From Pseudomonas putida (GTDB taxonomy: Bacteria; Pseudomonadota; Gammaproteobacteria; Pseudomonadales; Pseudomonadaceae), in the NCBI RefSeq assembly GCF_025905425.1, contig NZ_CP109603.1, positions 1,400,001 through 1,464,000 on the forward strand: a stretch of 64,000 bases of DNA, given 5' to 3'. The notes beneath the pieces are model-generated. The model had not been told where the DNA came from and did not search any database. It was given only the letters and a program-made list of their open reading frames with translations. This document shows positions 25,098 to 33,089 of the stretch, one piece after another. The translations under genes were made by a program, and so were the position numbers. Positions within the stretch are counted from its first letter, which is position 1; every line of letters starts with the position of its first letter.

Positions 25098-25984
25098 CTG
25101 TGAAGAGCACGCCCGGCCAACGTTTCCGCGACGCGGTTGCCGCCGAACATCCCTTGCAGGTAGTCGGCGCCATCAACGCCAACCATGCCCTGCTGGCCAA
25201 GCGCGCCGGCTTCAAGGCCATCTACCTGTCCGGTGGCGGCGTTGCCGCCGGCTCCCTGGGCTTGCCGGACCTGGGTATCAGTGGCCTGGATGATGTGCTC
25301 ACCGACGTGCGCCGCATCACCGACGTCTGCGACCTGCCGCTGCTGGTGGATGTCGACACCGGGTTTGGCGCCTCGGCGTTCAACGTGGCGCGTACCGTGC
25401 GCTCGATGAGCAAGTTCGGCGCTGCTGCCATCCACATCGAAGACCAGGTCGGTGCCAAGCGTTGCGGCCATCGCCCGAACAAGGAAATCGTCACCCAGCA
25501 GGAAATGGTTGACCGCATCAAGGCGGCCGTCGATGCCCGTACCGATGACAGCTTCGTGATCATGGCGCGTACCGACGCGCTGGCCGTCGAAGGCCTGAAT
25601 GCTGCCCTGGACCGTGCCGCGGCCTGCGTCGAGGCCGGCGCCGACATGATCTTCCCGGAGGCCATCACCGAGCTTTCGATGTACAAGACCTTCGCCGATC
25701 GGGTGAAAGCGCCGATCCTGGCCAACATCACCGAATTCGGCGCCACGCCGCTGTACACCACCGAAGAGCTGGCGTCGGTCGATGTGTCGCTGGTGCTGTA
25801 CCCGCTGTCAGCGTTCCGCGCCATGAACAAGGCGGCCGAGAATGTCTACACCGCGCTGCGTCGTGACGGCACCCAGAAAAACGTGGTCGATACCATGCAG
25901 ACCCGTATGGAGCTCTACGATGCCATTGGGTACCACGCCTTCGAGCAGAGCCTCGATGCGTTGTTTGCCCAGAAGAAAGGGTGA
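25094..25984 (+). CDS. prpB: 2-methylisocitrate lyase
   Basis: A 296-residue lyase of the isocitrate lyase/PEP mutase superfamily that splits 2-methylisocitrate into pyruvate and succinate, the last step of the methylcitrate cycle. The catalytic cysteine is C124 in [10 protein letters not shown]. The metal-binding aspartates are in LVDVDTGFG (D86, D88), and HIEDQ with ARTDA follow in order. Length is normal. GAGGTG stands ahead of the start, inside the end of the GntR gene. A perfect REP couplet separates it from prpC. Confidence 0.95.
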   Translation: MTVKSTPGQRFRDAVAAEHPLQVVGAINANHALLAKRAGFKAIYLSGGGVAAGSLGLPDLGISGLDDVLTDVRRITDVCDLPLLVDVDTGFGASAFNVARTVRSMSKFGAAAIHIEDQVGAKRCGHRPNKEIVTQQEMVDRIKAAVDARTDDSFVIMARTDALAVEGLNAALDRAAACVEAGADMIFPEAITELSMYKTFADRVKAPILANITEFGATPLYTTEELASVDVSLVLYPLSAFRAMNKAAENVYTALRRDGTQKNVVDTMQTRMELYDAIGYHAFEQSLDALFAQKKG

Positions 25985-25989
25985 GTGAT

Positions 25990-26097
25990 TGCCTGTGCTG
26001 GCCTCTTCGCGGGGCAAGCCCGCTCCCACAGGGATAGTGCAGGTTCAAGGCACCCCTGTGGGAGCGGGCTTGCCCCGCGAAGAGGCCAGCACAGGCA
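25990..26097. repeat. REP couplet with perfect 44-bp arms between prpB and prpC
   Basis: The arm at 25990-26033 is an exact reverse complement of the arm at 26054-26097, with a 20-bp spacer. Each arm contains the CTCTTCGCGGGGCAAGCCCG core. As RNA this would form a very stable hairpin within the operon, six bases after the prpB stop. Confidence 0.95.
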
Positions 26098-26150
26098 AAC
26101 CGAATTAGCCAGCAAGAAATCCATAACAAATTCAAGAAAGGAGAAACACC

Positions 26151-27278
26151 ATGGCCGAAGCAAAAGTACTCAGTGGCGCAGGCCTGCGTGGCCAGGTGGC
26201 CGGCCAGACTGCGCTGTCGACCGTTGGCCAGGCCGGTGCCGGCCTGACCTACCGTGGTTATGACGTCCGTGACCTGGCGGCCGGCGCTGAATTTGAAGAA
26301 GTGGCCTACCTGCTGTTGTACGGCGAGCTGCCAAACAAAGCACAGCTGGCCGAGTACAAGCATAAGCTCAAGGGCCTGCGTGACCTGCCGCAAGCCCTTA
26401 AGGAAGTGCTCGAGCGCATCCCGCGTGACGCCCACCCGATGGACGTGATGCGTACCGGCTGTTCGGTGCTGGGTACCCTGGAGCCTGAGCTGACGTTCGA
26501 CGCCCAGCACGACAAGACCGACCGCCTGCTGGCGCTGTTCCCGGCCGTGATGTGCTACTGGTACCGCTTCACCCACCATGGCGTGCGCATCGACTGCACC
26601 AGCGATGAAGACACCCTCGGCGGGCATTTCCTGCACCTGCTGCACGGCAAGAAACCGAGCGAATTGCACGTCAAGGTGATGAACGTGTCGCTGATCCTCT
26701 ATGCCGAGCACGAATTCAACGCCTCGACCTTCACCGCCCGTGTTTGCGCTTCGACCCTGTCGGACCTGTACTCCTGCGTCACCGCCGCCATCGGCTCGCT
26801 GCGCGGCCCGCTGCACGGCGGTGCCAACGAAGCGGCGATGGAGCTGATCGAACGCTTCCAGAACCCGCAGGAAGCCACGGCCGAACTGCTCAGGATGCTG
26901 GAGCGCAAGGACAAGATCATGGGCTTTGGCCATGCCATCTATAAAGAGTCCGACCCGCGCAACGAGGTGATCAAGGGCTGGTCGAAGCAGCTGGCTGACG
27001 AGGTGGGCGACAAGGTCCTGTACCCGGTTTCCGAAGCCATCGACAAGACCATGTGGGAGCAGAAACGCCTGTTCCCCAACGCGGACTTCTACCACGCGTC
27101 GGCGTACCACTTCATGGGCATCCCGACCAAGCTGTTCACCCCGATCTTTGTCTGCTCGCGCCTGACCGGCTGGGCGGCGCACGTGTTCGAACAGCGTGCC
27201 AACAACCGCATCATCCGCCCGAGCGCCGAGTATGTCGGCGTCGAACAGCGCCAGTTCGTGCCGATCGAACAGCGCTGA
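26151..27278 (+). CDS. prpC: 2-methylcitrate synthase
   Basis: A 375-residue citrate-synthase-family enzyme joining propionyl-CoA and oxaloacetate. The catalytic histidines are in GPLHGGANEAAME (near 222) and MGFGHAIYK (near 262), and the aspartate is in NADFYHASAYHFMGI (near 312). The short N-terminus and the sequence LSGAGLRGQVAGQTALSTVG are typical of PrpC rather than GltA. AAGGAG precedes the start. REP couplets flank the gene on both sides. Confidence 0.95.
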   Translation: MAEAKVLSGAGLRGQVAGQTALSTVGQAGAGLTYRGYDVRDLAAGAEFEEVAYLLLYGELPNKAQLAEYKHKLKGLRDLPQALKEVLERIPRDAHPMDVMRTGCSVLGTLEPELTFDAQHDKTDRLLALFPAVMCYWYRFTHHGVRIDCTSDEDTLGGHFLHLLHGKKPSELHVKVMNVSLILYAEHEFNASTFTARVCASTLSDLYSCVTAAIGSLRGPLHGGANEAAMELIERFQNPQEATAELLRMLERKDKIMGFGHAIYKESDPRNEVIKGWSKQLADEVGDKVLYPVSEAIDKTMWEQKRLFPNADFYHASAYHFMGIPTKLFTPIFVCSRLTGWAAHVFEQRANNRIIRPSAEYVGVEQRQFVPIEQR

Positions 27279-27303
27279 ATAGATCTAGAGAGGCAACCCG
27301 TTT

Positions 27304-27395
27304 CCCTTGTGGGAGCGGGCTTGCCCGCGAAGGCGTCCGACCGGGCAACCGATGTGTACCTGCTGACGCCTTCGCGGGCAAGCCTGCTCCCACTG
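27304..27395. repeat. REP couplet between prpC and acnD
   Basis: Left element at about 27304-27337 (CCCTTGTGGGAGCGGGCTTG then CCCGCGAAGGCGTC), right element 27364-27395 (GACGCCTTCGCGGGCAAGCC then TGCTCCCAC). The right copy has one substitution in the core. This is the variant with a GCGGGC rather than GCGGGGC core. Confidence 0.9.
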
Positions 27396-27437
27396 GGGCG
27401 GAGCAACCTTCCGAATCCTGTGACCGAGCCTGATTCC

Positions 27438-30029
27438 ATGATGAACACCGCATTCCGCAAGCACCTGCCAGGCACCGACCTGGACTACTTCGATGCCCGC
27501 GCGGCAGTCGAGGCGATCAAGCCCGGCGCCTACGACGGCCTGCCCTACACCTCCCGCGTGCTCGCCGAAAACCTGGTGCGCCGCTGCGACCCGAGCACCC
27601 TCGACGCCTCCCTTGGCCAGTTGATCGAGCGCAAGCGCGATCTCGATTTCCCCTGGTTTCCGGCGCGTGTGGTGTGCCACGACATCCTCGGCCAGACCGC
27701 CCTGGTTGACCTCGCCGGCCTGCGTGACGCCATTGCCGACAAAGGCGGCGATCCGGCCCAGGTCAACCCAGTGGTGCCGGTGCAGTTGATCGTCGACCAC
27801 TCCCTGGCCGTCGAGTGCGGCGGTTTCGACCCGCAGGCGTTCGAGAAGAACCGTGCCATCGAAGATCGCCGCAACGAAGACCGTTTCCATTTCATCAACT
27901 GGACCAAGAAGGCGTTCAAGAACGTCGATGTGATCCAGCCGGGCAACGGCATCATGCACCAGATCAACCTGGAGAAGATGTCGCCGGTGATCTACAGCGA
28001 GCGCGGCGTGGCCTATCCGGACACCTGCGTCGGTACCGACAGCCACACCCCGCACGTTGACGCACTGGGCGTGATCGCCATCGGTGTTGGCGGCCTGGAA
28101 GCCGAAAACGTGATGCTCGGCCGTGCCTCATGGATGCGCCTGCCGGAAATTGTCGGCGTCGAGCTGACCGGCAAGCTGGCCCCGAACATCACCGCCACCG
28201 ACCTGGTGCTGGCCCTGACCGAATTCCTGCGTAAACAGAAAGTCGTCGGCGCCTACCTGGAGTTCCACGGCGAGGGCGCCCGCGCCCTGACCCTGGGCGA
28301 CCGTGCGACCATCTCCAACATGGCCCCTGAATATGGCGCCACTGCGGCGATGTTCGCCATCGACCAGCAGACCATCGACTACCTCAAGCTGACCGGTCGT
28401 GAAGAGCAGCAGGTCAAGCTGGTAGAAACCTACGCCAAGGCCACCGGCCTGTGGGCCGACAGCCTGAGCAGTGCGGTCTATGAGCGCACCCTGAGCTTCG
28501 ACCTGACGAGCGTGGTGCGCAACATGGCCGGCCCGTCCAACCCGCACGCCCGCGTGGCCACCAGCGACCTGGCGGCCAAGGGGATCGCCGGGGCCTGGGA
28601 AGACGTCCCGGGGCAAATGCCGGACGGCGCAGTCATCATCGCTGCCATCACCAGCTGCACCAACACCAGCAACCCGCGCAACGTGATCGCCGCAGGCCTG
28701 CTGGCGCGCAATGCCAACAAGCTTGGCCTGGCACGCAAACCCTGGGTCAAGTCCTCGCTCGCGCCAGGTTCCAAGGCCGTGCAGCTGTACCTGGAAGAAG
28801 CAGGGCTGGAGGCAGAGCTGGAGCAATTGGGCTTTGGCATCGTCGCCTTCGCCTGTACCACCTGCAACGGCATGTCCGGTGCGCTGGACCCGGTGATTCA
28901 GCAAGAGATCGTCGACCGTGACCTGTATGCCACTGCCGTGTTGTCGGGTAACCGCAACTTCGACGGGCGCATCCACCCTTACGCCAAGCAAGCCTTCCTG
29001 GCCTCGCCACCGCTGGTGGTGGCCTACGCCATCGCCGGGACCATCCGTTTCGATATCGAAAAAGACGTGCTGGGCGTGGTTGACGGCAAGGAGATCCGCC
29101 TCAAGGATATCTGGCCGAGCGATGAAGAGATTGACGCCGTAGTGCGTGCCTCGGTCAAGCCGGAGCAGTTCCGTAAGGTCTACATCCCGATGTTCGCCAT
29201 CGAGGAGGACCGCGGGCCGAAGGTCGCGCCGCTGTACGAATGGCGCCCGATGAGCACCTACATCCGCCGTCCGCCGTACTGGGAAGGTGCCCTGGCCGGC
29301 GAGCGCACCCTGCGTGGCATGCGCCCGCTGGCGGTGCTGCCGGACAACATCACCACCGATCACCTGTCGCCTTCCAACGCCATCATGATGGACAGCGCGG
29401 CGGGTGAGTACCTGGCAAAAATGGGCCTGCCGGAAGAGGACTTCAACTCCTACGCCACTCACCGTGGCGACCACCTGACCGCCCAGCGCGCCACGTTCGC
29501 CAACCCCAAGCTGTTCAACGAAATGGTGCGCAAGGAAGATGGCAGCGTGCAGCAGGGCTCGCTGGCGCGCATTGAGCCGGAAGGCAAAGTGACCCGCATG
29601 TGGGAGGCGATCGAGACCTACATGGAGCGCAAGCAGCCACTGATCATCGTCGCCGGTGCCGACTACGGCCAGGGCTCGTCGCGTGACTGGGCGGCCAAGG
29701 GCGTGCGCCTGGCGGGTGTCGAGGCGATCGTCGCGGAAGGCTTCGAGCGGATTCACCGCACCAACCTGGTGGGCATGGGTGTGCTGCCGCTTGAGTTCAA
29801 GCCGGGTACGGACCGCAACACGTTGGCGCTCGATGGCAGTGAAACCTACGATGTGCTGGGCCAGCGCACGCCACGTGCAACCCTGACCCTGGTGGTGACG
29901 CGCCGTAACGGTGAGCGGCTGGAAGTGCCCGTGACGTGCCGCCTGGATACTGCCGAGGAAGTGTCGATTTACGAGGCAGGTGGGGTGCTGCAGCGCTTTG
30001 CCCAGGATTTCCTCGAAGCATCCGCTTAA
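27438..30029 (+). CDS. acnD: 2-methylcitrate dehydratase, AcnD-type (Fe/S-dependent)
   Basis: An 863-residue aconitase-superfamily enzyme dehydrating 2-methylcitrate to 2-methyl-trans-aconitate together with PrpF. Cluster ligands lie in ITSCTNTSNP and FACTTCNGMSG. The swivel domain near the C-terminus has ADYGQGSSRDWAAKG, and DNITTDHLSPSNAI is conserved. The start is at one of two consecutive ATG codons (27438 or 27441); no strong ribosome-binding site is visible, which is odd for an operon gene and might relate to the REP couplet just upstream. In-frame codons upstream run through the REP sequence and are not coding. Confidence 0.94.
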   Translation: MMNTAFRKHLPGTDLDYFDARAAVEAIKPGAYDGLPYTSRVLAENLVRRCDPSTLDASLGQLIERKRDLDFPWFPARVVCHDILGQTALVDLAGLRDAIADKGGDPAQVNPVVPVQLIVDHSLAVECGGFDPQAFEKNRAIEDRRNEDRFHFINWTKKAFKNVDVIQPGNGIMHQINLEKMSPVIYSERGVAYPDTCVGTDSHTPHVDALGVIAIGVGGLEAENVMLGRASWMRLPEIVGVELTGKLAPNITATDLVLALTEFLRKQKVVGAYLEFHGEGARALTLGDRATISNMAPEYGATAAMFAIDQQTIDYLKLTGREEQQVKLVETYAKATGLWADSLSSAVYERTLSFDLTSVVRNMAGPSNPHARVATSDLAAKGIAGAWEDVPGQMPDGAVIIAAITSCTNTSNPRNVIAAGLLARNANKLGLARKPWVKSSLAPGSKAVQLYLEEAGLEAELEQLGFGIVAFACTTCNGMSGALDPVIQQEIVDRDLYATAVLSGNRNFDGRIHPYAKQAFLASPPLVVAYAIAGTIRFDIEKDVLGVVDGKEIRLKDIWPSDEEIDAVVRASVKPEQFRKVYIPMFAIEEDRGPKVAPLYEWRPMSTYIRRPPYWEGALAGERTLRGMRPLAVLPDNITTDHLSPSNAIMMDSAAGEYLAKMGLPEEDFNSYATHRGDHLTAQRATFANPKLFNEMVRKEDGSVQQGSLARIEPEGKVTRMWEAIETYMERKQPLIIVAGADYGQGSSRDWAAKGVRLAGVEAIVAEGFERIHRTNLVGMGVLPLEFKPGTDRNTLALDGSETYDVLGQRTPRATLTLVVTRRNGERLEVPVTCRLDTAEEVSIYEAGGVLQRFAQDFLEASA

Positions 30030-30035
30030 CGGCTG

Positions 30036-30197
30036 GGGCTGCTGCGCAGCCCATTCGCGGGGCAAGCCCGCTCCCACAGGTTTGCTGTTGTATTGCATCC
30101 CTGTGCTGCATCTGTGGGAGGTTTGCTGTTGTATTGCAGGCCTGCGCTGCATCTGTGGGAGCGGGCTTGCCCCGCGAATGGGCCGCGCAGCGGCCCC
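30036..30197. repeat. REP couplet between acnD and prpF, spread by a tandem repeat
   Basis: Left element 30036-30080 (GCTGGGGCTGCTGCGCAGCC, CATTCGCGGGGCAAGCCCG) and right element about 30151-30197 (CTGTGGGAGCGGGCTTGCCC, CGCGAATGGGCCGCGCAGCG). The spacer is widened by a 41-bp duplication. Confidence 0.9.
30080..30161 (+). repeat. 41-bp tandem direct duplication inside the REP couplet
   Basis: Unit 1 is 30080-30120 and unit 2 is 30121-30161; both begin GTTTGCTGTTGTATTGCA and end GCTGCATCTGTGGGAG. They differ at three bases. The unit includes part of the right REP element, so the duplication arose after the couplet formed. Confidence 0.85.
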
Positions 30198-30233
30198 AAG
30201 GGTTGGTGTATTTTCAGACAGGACAGCACAGCT

Positions 30234-31424
30234 ATGGCACACGCACCACAAATCAAGATCCCCGCCACCTACATCCGTGGCGGCACCAGCAAAGGCGTAT
30301 TCTTCCGCCTCGACGACCTGCCCGAGCAGGCGCAGATCCCTGGCCCCGCCCGCGATGCGCTGCTGCTGCGGGTCATCGGCAGTCCCGACCCTTACGGCAA
30401 GCAGATCGACGGCATGGGCGGCGCCACCTCAAGCACCAGCAAGACGGTGATCCTCTCGCGCAGCATCAAGCCCGAGCACGATGTCGACTACCTCTTCGGT
30501 CAGGTCAGCATCGACAAGGCCTTTGTCGACTGGAGCGGTAACTGCGGCAACCTCTCCGCCGCAGTTGGCTCGTTCGCCATCAGCAGCGGCCTGGTCGACC
30601 CTTCGCGTCTGCCGCGCAATGGCATCGCCACCGTGCGTATCTGGCAGGCCAACATCGGCAAGACCATCATCGCCCATGTGCCGATCACAGAGGGCGAAGT
30701 CCAGGAAACCGGTGATTTCGAACTCGACGGCGTCACCTTCCCGGCCGCCGAGGTTCAGCTGGAGTTTCTCGACCCGGCGGCCGATGAAGAGGGCGACGGC
30801 GGGTCGATGTTCCCCACCGGTAACCTGGTGGATGACCTGGAAGTGCCCGGCGTTGGCACCTTCAAGGCGACCCTGATCAATGCAGGGATCCCGACCATCT
30901 TCATCAATGCCAGCGACATCGGCTACACCGGTACCGAACTGCAGGACGCGATCAACGGCGATCCGCAAGCATTGCTGCGGTTCGAGACCATTCGCGCCTA
31001 TGGCGCCGTGCGCATGGGGCTGATCGAGCATGTCGATCAGGCGGCCGGGCGTCAGCACACACCGAAAGTGGCCTTCGTCGCGCCGCCGAGCGCCTACACT
31101 GCGTCCAGTGGCAAAGCTGTCGCGGCGGCTGACATCGACCTGCTGGTGCGTGCGCTGTCCATGGGCAAGCTGCACCACGCAATGATGGGCACTGCCGCAG
31201 TGGCCATCGGTACCGCTGCCGCCGTTCCGGGCACGCTGGTCAACCTCGCCGCAGGCGGGGGCGAGCGCAGTGCCGTGCGCTTCGGTCATCCTTCCGGCAC
31301 CTTGCGGGTTGGCGCCGAGGCGCGTCTGGCGAAGGGCGAATGGACGGTGACCAAGGCAATCATGAGCCGCAGTGCTCGCGTGTTGATGGAAGGCTGGGTG
31401 AGGGTGCCTGGCGATAGCTTCTGA
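30234..31424 (+). CDS. prpF: 2-methylaconitate cis-trans isomerase
   Basis: A 396-residue enzyme of the PrpF family (diaminopimelate-epimerase-like fold) that isomerises the AcnD product so that aconitase can hydrate it. K70 in GGATSSTSKTVILS and C104 in DWSGNCGNLSAAVG match the catalytic lysine and cysteine. GGTSKGVFF near the N-terminus and GTAAAVPGTLVN are conserved blocks. The start MAHAPQIKIP has AGGA ten bases upstream. AcnD and PrpF always act as a pair, which the gene order supports. Confidence 0.94.
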   Translation: MAHAPQIKIPATYIRGGTSKGVFFRLDDLPEQAQIPGPARDALLLRVIGSPDPYGKQIDGMGGATSSTSKTVILSRSIKPEHDVDYLFGQVSIDKAFVDWSGNCGNLSAAVGSFAISSGLVDPSRLPRNGIATVRIWQANIGKTIIAHVPITEGEVQETGDFELDGVTFPAAEVQLEFLDPAADEEGDGGSMFPTGNLVDDLEVPGVGTFKATLINAGIPTIFINASDIGYTGTELQDAINGDPQALLRFETIRAYGAVRMGLIEHVDQAAGRQHTPKVAFVAPPSAYTASSGKAVAAADIDLLVRALSMGKLHHAMMGTAAVAIGTAAAVPGTLVNLAAGGGERSAVRFGHPSGTLRVGAEARLAKGEWTVTKAIMSRSARVLMEGWVRVPGDSF

Positions 31425-31451
31425 CGCACCACTGGCGCTCGGCTTCAAGAG

Positions 31452-31470
31452 GGGGCTGCAAAGCAGCCCC
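31452..31470 (+). other. Hairpin between prpF and prpD
   Basis: GGGGCTGC, AAA, GCAGCCCC: a perfect eight-bp stem with no T tract after it, 21 bp before the prpD start. The sequence resembles the end of a local REP element (GCTGCGCAGCC), so it may be a REP remnant. It marks the last junction of the operon. Confidence 0.5.
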
Positions 31471-31490
31471 AGTACTTCTGAAGGGAGCAG

Positions 31491-32978
31491 ATGATGAGCG
31501 CCAACGTGGACCTGAACGACCGCCCGGATTACGACCGGGTGCTGCAAACCCTCGCCGACTATGTCCTCACCTACCGGGTTGAATCACCCGAGGCGCTGGA
31601 CACCGCGCGCAACTGCCTGATGGACACCCTTGGCTGCGGCCTGCTGGCCCTGCGCTTCCCCGAATGCACCAAACACCTCGGCCCGCTGGTGGAAGGCACC
31701 GTGGTGCCCAACGGCGCCCGTGTGCCCGGCACCGCTTACCGCCTGGACCCGGTCAAGGCTGCCTGGGATATCGGTTGCACCGTGCGCTGGCTGGACTACA
31801 ACGACACCTGGTTGGCCGCCGAGTGGGCCCACCCCTCGGATAACCTGGGCGGCATTCTGGCCGTGGCCGATCACCTGTCGCAAAAACACGTGGCAAGAGG
31901 TGAAAGCCCACTGCTGATGCGCGAAGTGCTCGAAGCCATGATCATGGCTCACGAGATTCAGGGTGTGCTGGCGCTGGAGAACTCCTTCAATCGCGTCGGC
32001 CTGGACCACGTGATACTGGTCAAGGTGGCGTCCACGGCGGTGTGCGCCAAGCTGATGGGCGCCAACCGCGAGCAACTGCTCTCGGCGTTGTCCCATGCCT
32101 TCGTCGATGGCCAGGCGCTGCGCACTTACCGCCATGCGCCCAATGCGGGCTCGCGCAAGTCCTGGGCTGCCGGTGATGCGTCGAGCCGGGGTGTGCGCCT
32201 GGCCGATATCGCGCTGCGTGGCGAGATGGGTGTGCCCGGTGTGCTGACTGCACCACAGTGGGGTTTTTACGACGTGTCGTTCAGCCATACCAACAAGGAT
32301 CTGGCGCTTAAACCCTCCGCCCAGCAGGAGTTGCGTCTGCCGCAGCCTCTGGCCAGCTATGTGATGGAGAACGTGCTGTTCAAGGTCAGTTTTGCGGCCG
32401 AGTTTCATGCCCAGACTGCCTGTGAGGCGGCCGTCCTGCTGCACCCGCAGGTGCGCAATCGCCTGCACGAGGTGGACCGTATTGTCATCACCACCCAGGA
32501 GTCGGCCATTCGCATCATCTCCAAGGTCGGCCCGCTGGCCAATGCTGCCGACCGCGATCATTGCCTGCAATACATGGTGGCGGTGCCGCTGATTTTTGGC
32601 CACCTGGTGGCCGAGCATTACGAGGACGTTTTTCACGCTGCCCATCCGAGCATCGACCGCTTGCGCGACAAGATGGAGGTGGTCGAGGACCCGCGCTTCA
32701 CACGTGAATACCTGGAGGCCGACAAACGCTCGATTGCCAACGGTCTGCAGGTGTTCTTCAAAGATGGCGGCAGTACCGAGCAGGTGGTGGTGGAGTACCC
32801 AGTCGGGCACCGGCGCCGGCGGGGGGAGGGCATACCGTTGCTGGAGGCGAAGTTCAGGGAGAACCTGGCGACACGGTTTGCGCGGCAGCGGTGTGTGGAG
32901 ATTTTCGAGCTGTGCGAGGATCAGCAAAAGCTGGAATCGACGGCGGTGCACAGGTTTGTGGATTTGTTCGTGATTTGA
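31491..32978 (+). CDS. prpD: 2-methylcitrate dehydratase, MmgE/PrpD family
   Basis: A 495-residue cofactor-independent dehydratase, normal for PrpD. Conserved segments are [30 protein letters not shown] (active-site aspartates and histidine), [20 protein letters not shown] and [14 protein letters not shown]. Its presence after acnD and prpF means the operon carries both dehydratase systems; in pseudomonads PrpD is often dispensable for growth on propionate when AcnD/PrpF are present. AAGGGAG precedes two consecutive ATG codons (31491, 31494). It is convergent with acnB across a bidirectional terminator. Confidence 0.93.
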   Translation: MMSANVDLNDRPDYDRVLQTLADYVLTYRVESPEALDTARNCLMDTLGCGLLALRFPECTKHLGPLVEGTVVPNGARVPGTAYRLDPVKAAWDIGCTVRWLDYNDTWLAAEWAHPSDNLGGILAVADHLSQKHVARGESPLLMREVLEAMIMAHEIQGVLALENSFNRVGLDHVILVKVASTAVCAKLMGANREQLLSALSHAFVDGQALRTYRHAPNAGSRKSWAAGDASSRGVRLADIALRGEMGVPGVLTAPQWGFYDVSFSHTNKDLALKPSAQQELRLPQPLASYVMENVLFKVSFAAEFHAQTACEAAVLLHPQVRNRLHEVDRIVITTQESAIRIISKVGPLANAADRDHCLQYMVAVPLIFGHLVAEHYEDVFHAAHPSIDRLRDKMEVVEDPRFTREYLEADKRSIANGLQVFFKDGGSTEQVVVEYPVGHRRRRGEGIPLLEAKFRENLATRFARQRCVEIFELCEDQQKLESTAVHRFVDLFVI

Positions 32979-32995
32979 GGTTGCCAATGCGCTTC

Positions 32996-33029
32996 TCTTC
33001 GCGGTCCGACTTGCCCGCGAAAAGGCCCG
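32996..33029. repeat. Single degenerate REP element
   Basis: TCTTCGCGGTCCGACTTGCC followed by CGCGAAAAGG keeps the palindromic ends of the REP core with a changed centre. It lies directly before the prpD/acnB terminator and has no partner. Confidence 0.55.
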
Positions 33030-33038
33030 AAAGAACAT

Positions 33039-33071
33039 AAAAAAACCCCGGCATTTCTGCCGGGGTTTTTT
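33039..33071. terminator. Bidirectional intrinsic terminator between prpD and acnB
   Basis: CCCCGGCA (33046-33053), TTTC loop, TGCCGGGG (33058-33065), flanked by A7 on the left and T6 on the right, so it works on both strands. Confidence 0.92.
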
Positions 33072-33089
33072 CTTACAGCTTACTGCTGA

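Noticed and set aside
27309..27437. An N-terminal extension of AcnD from 27309
   Set aside because: These codons are REP sequence; the AcnD family begins at MNTAFRK.
28128..30251. A 707-codon minus-strand frame opposite acnD
   Set aside because: It runs through a REP couplet and the antisense of acnD motifs; not a gene.
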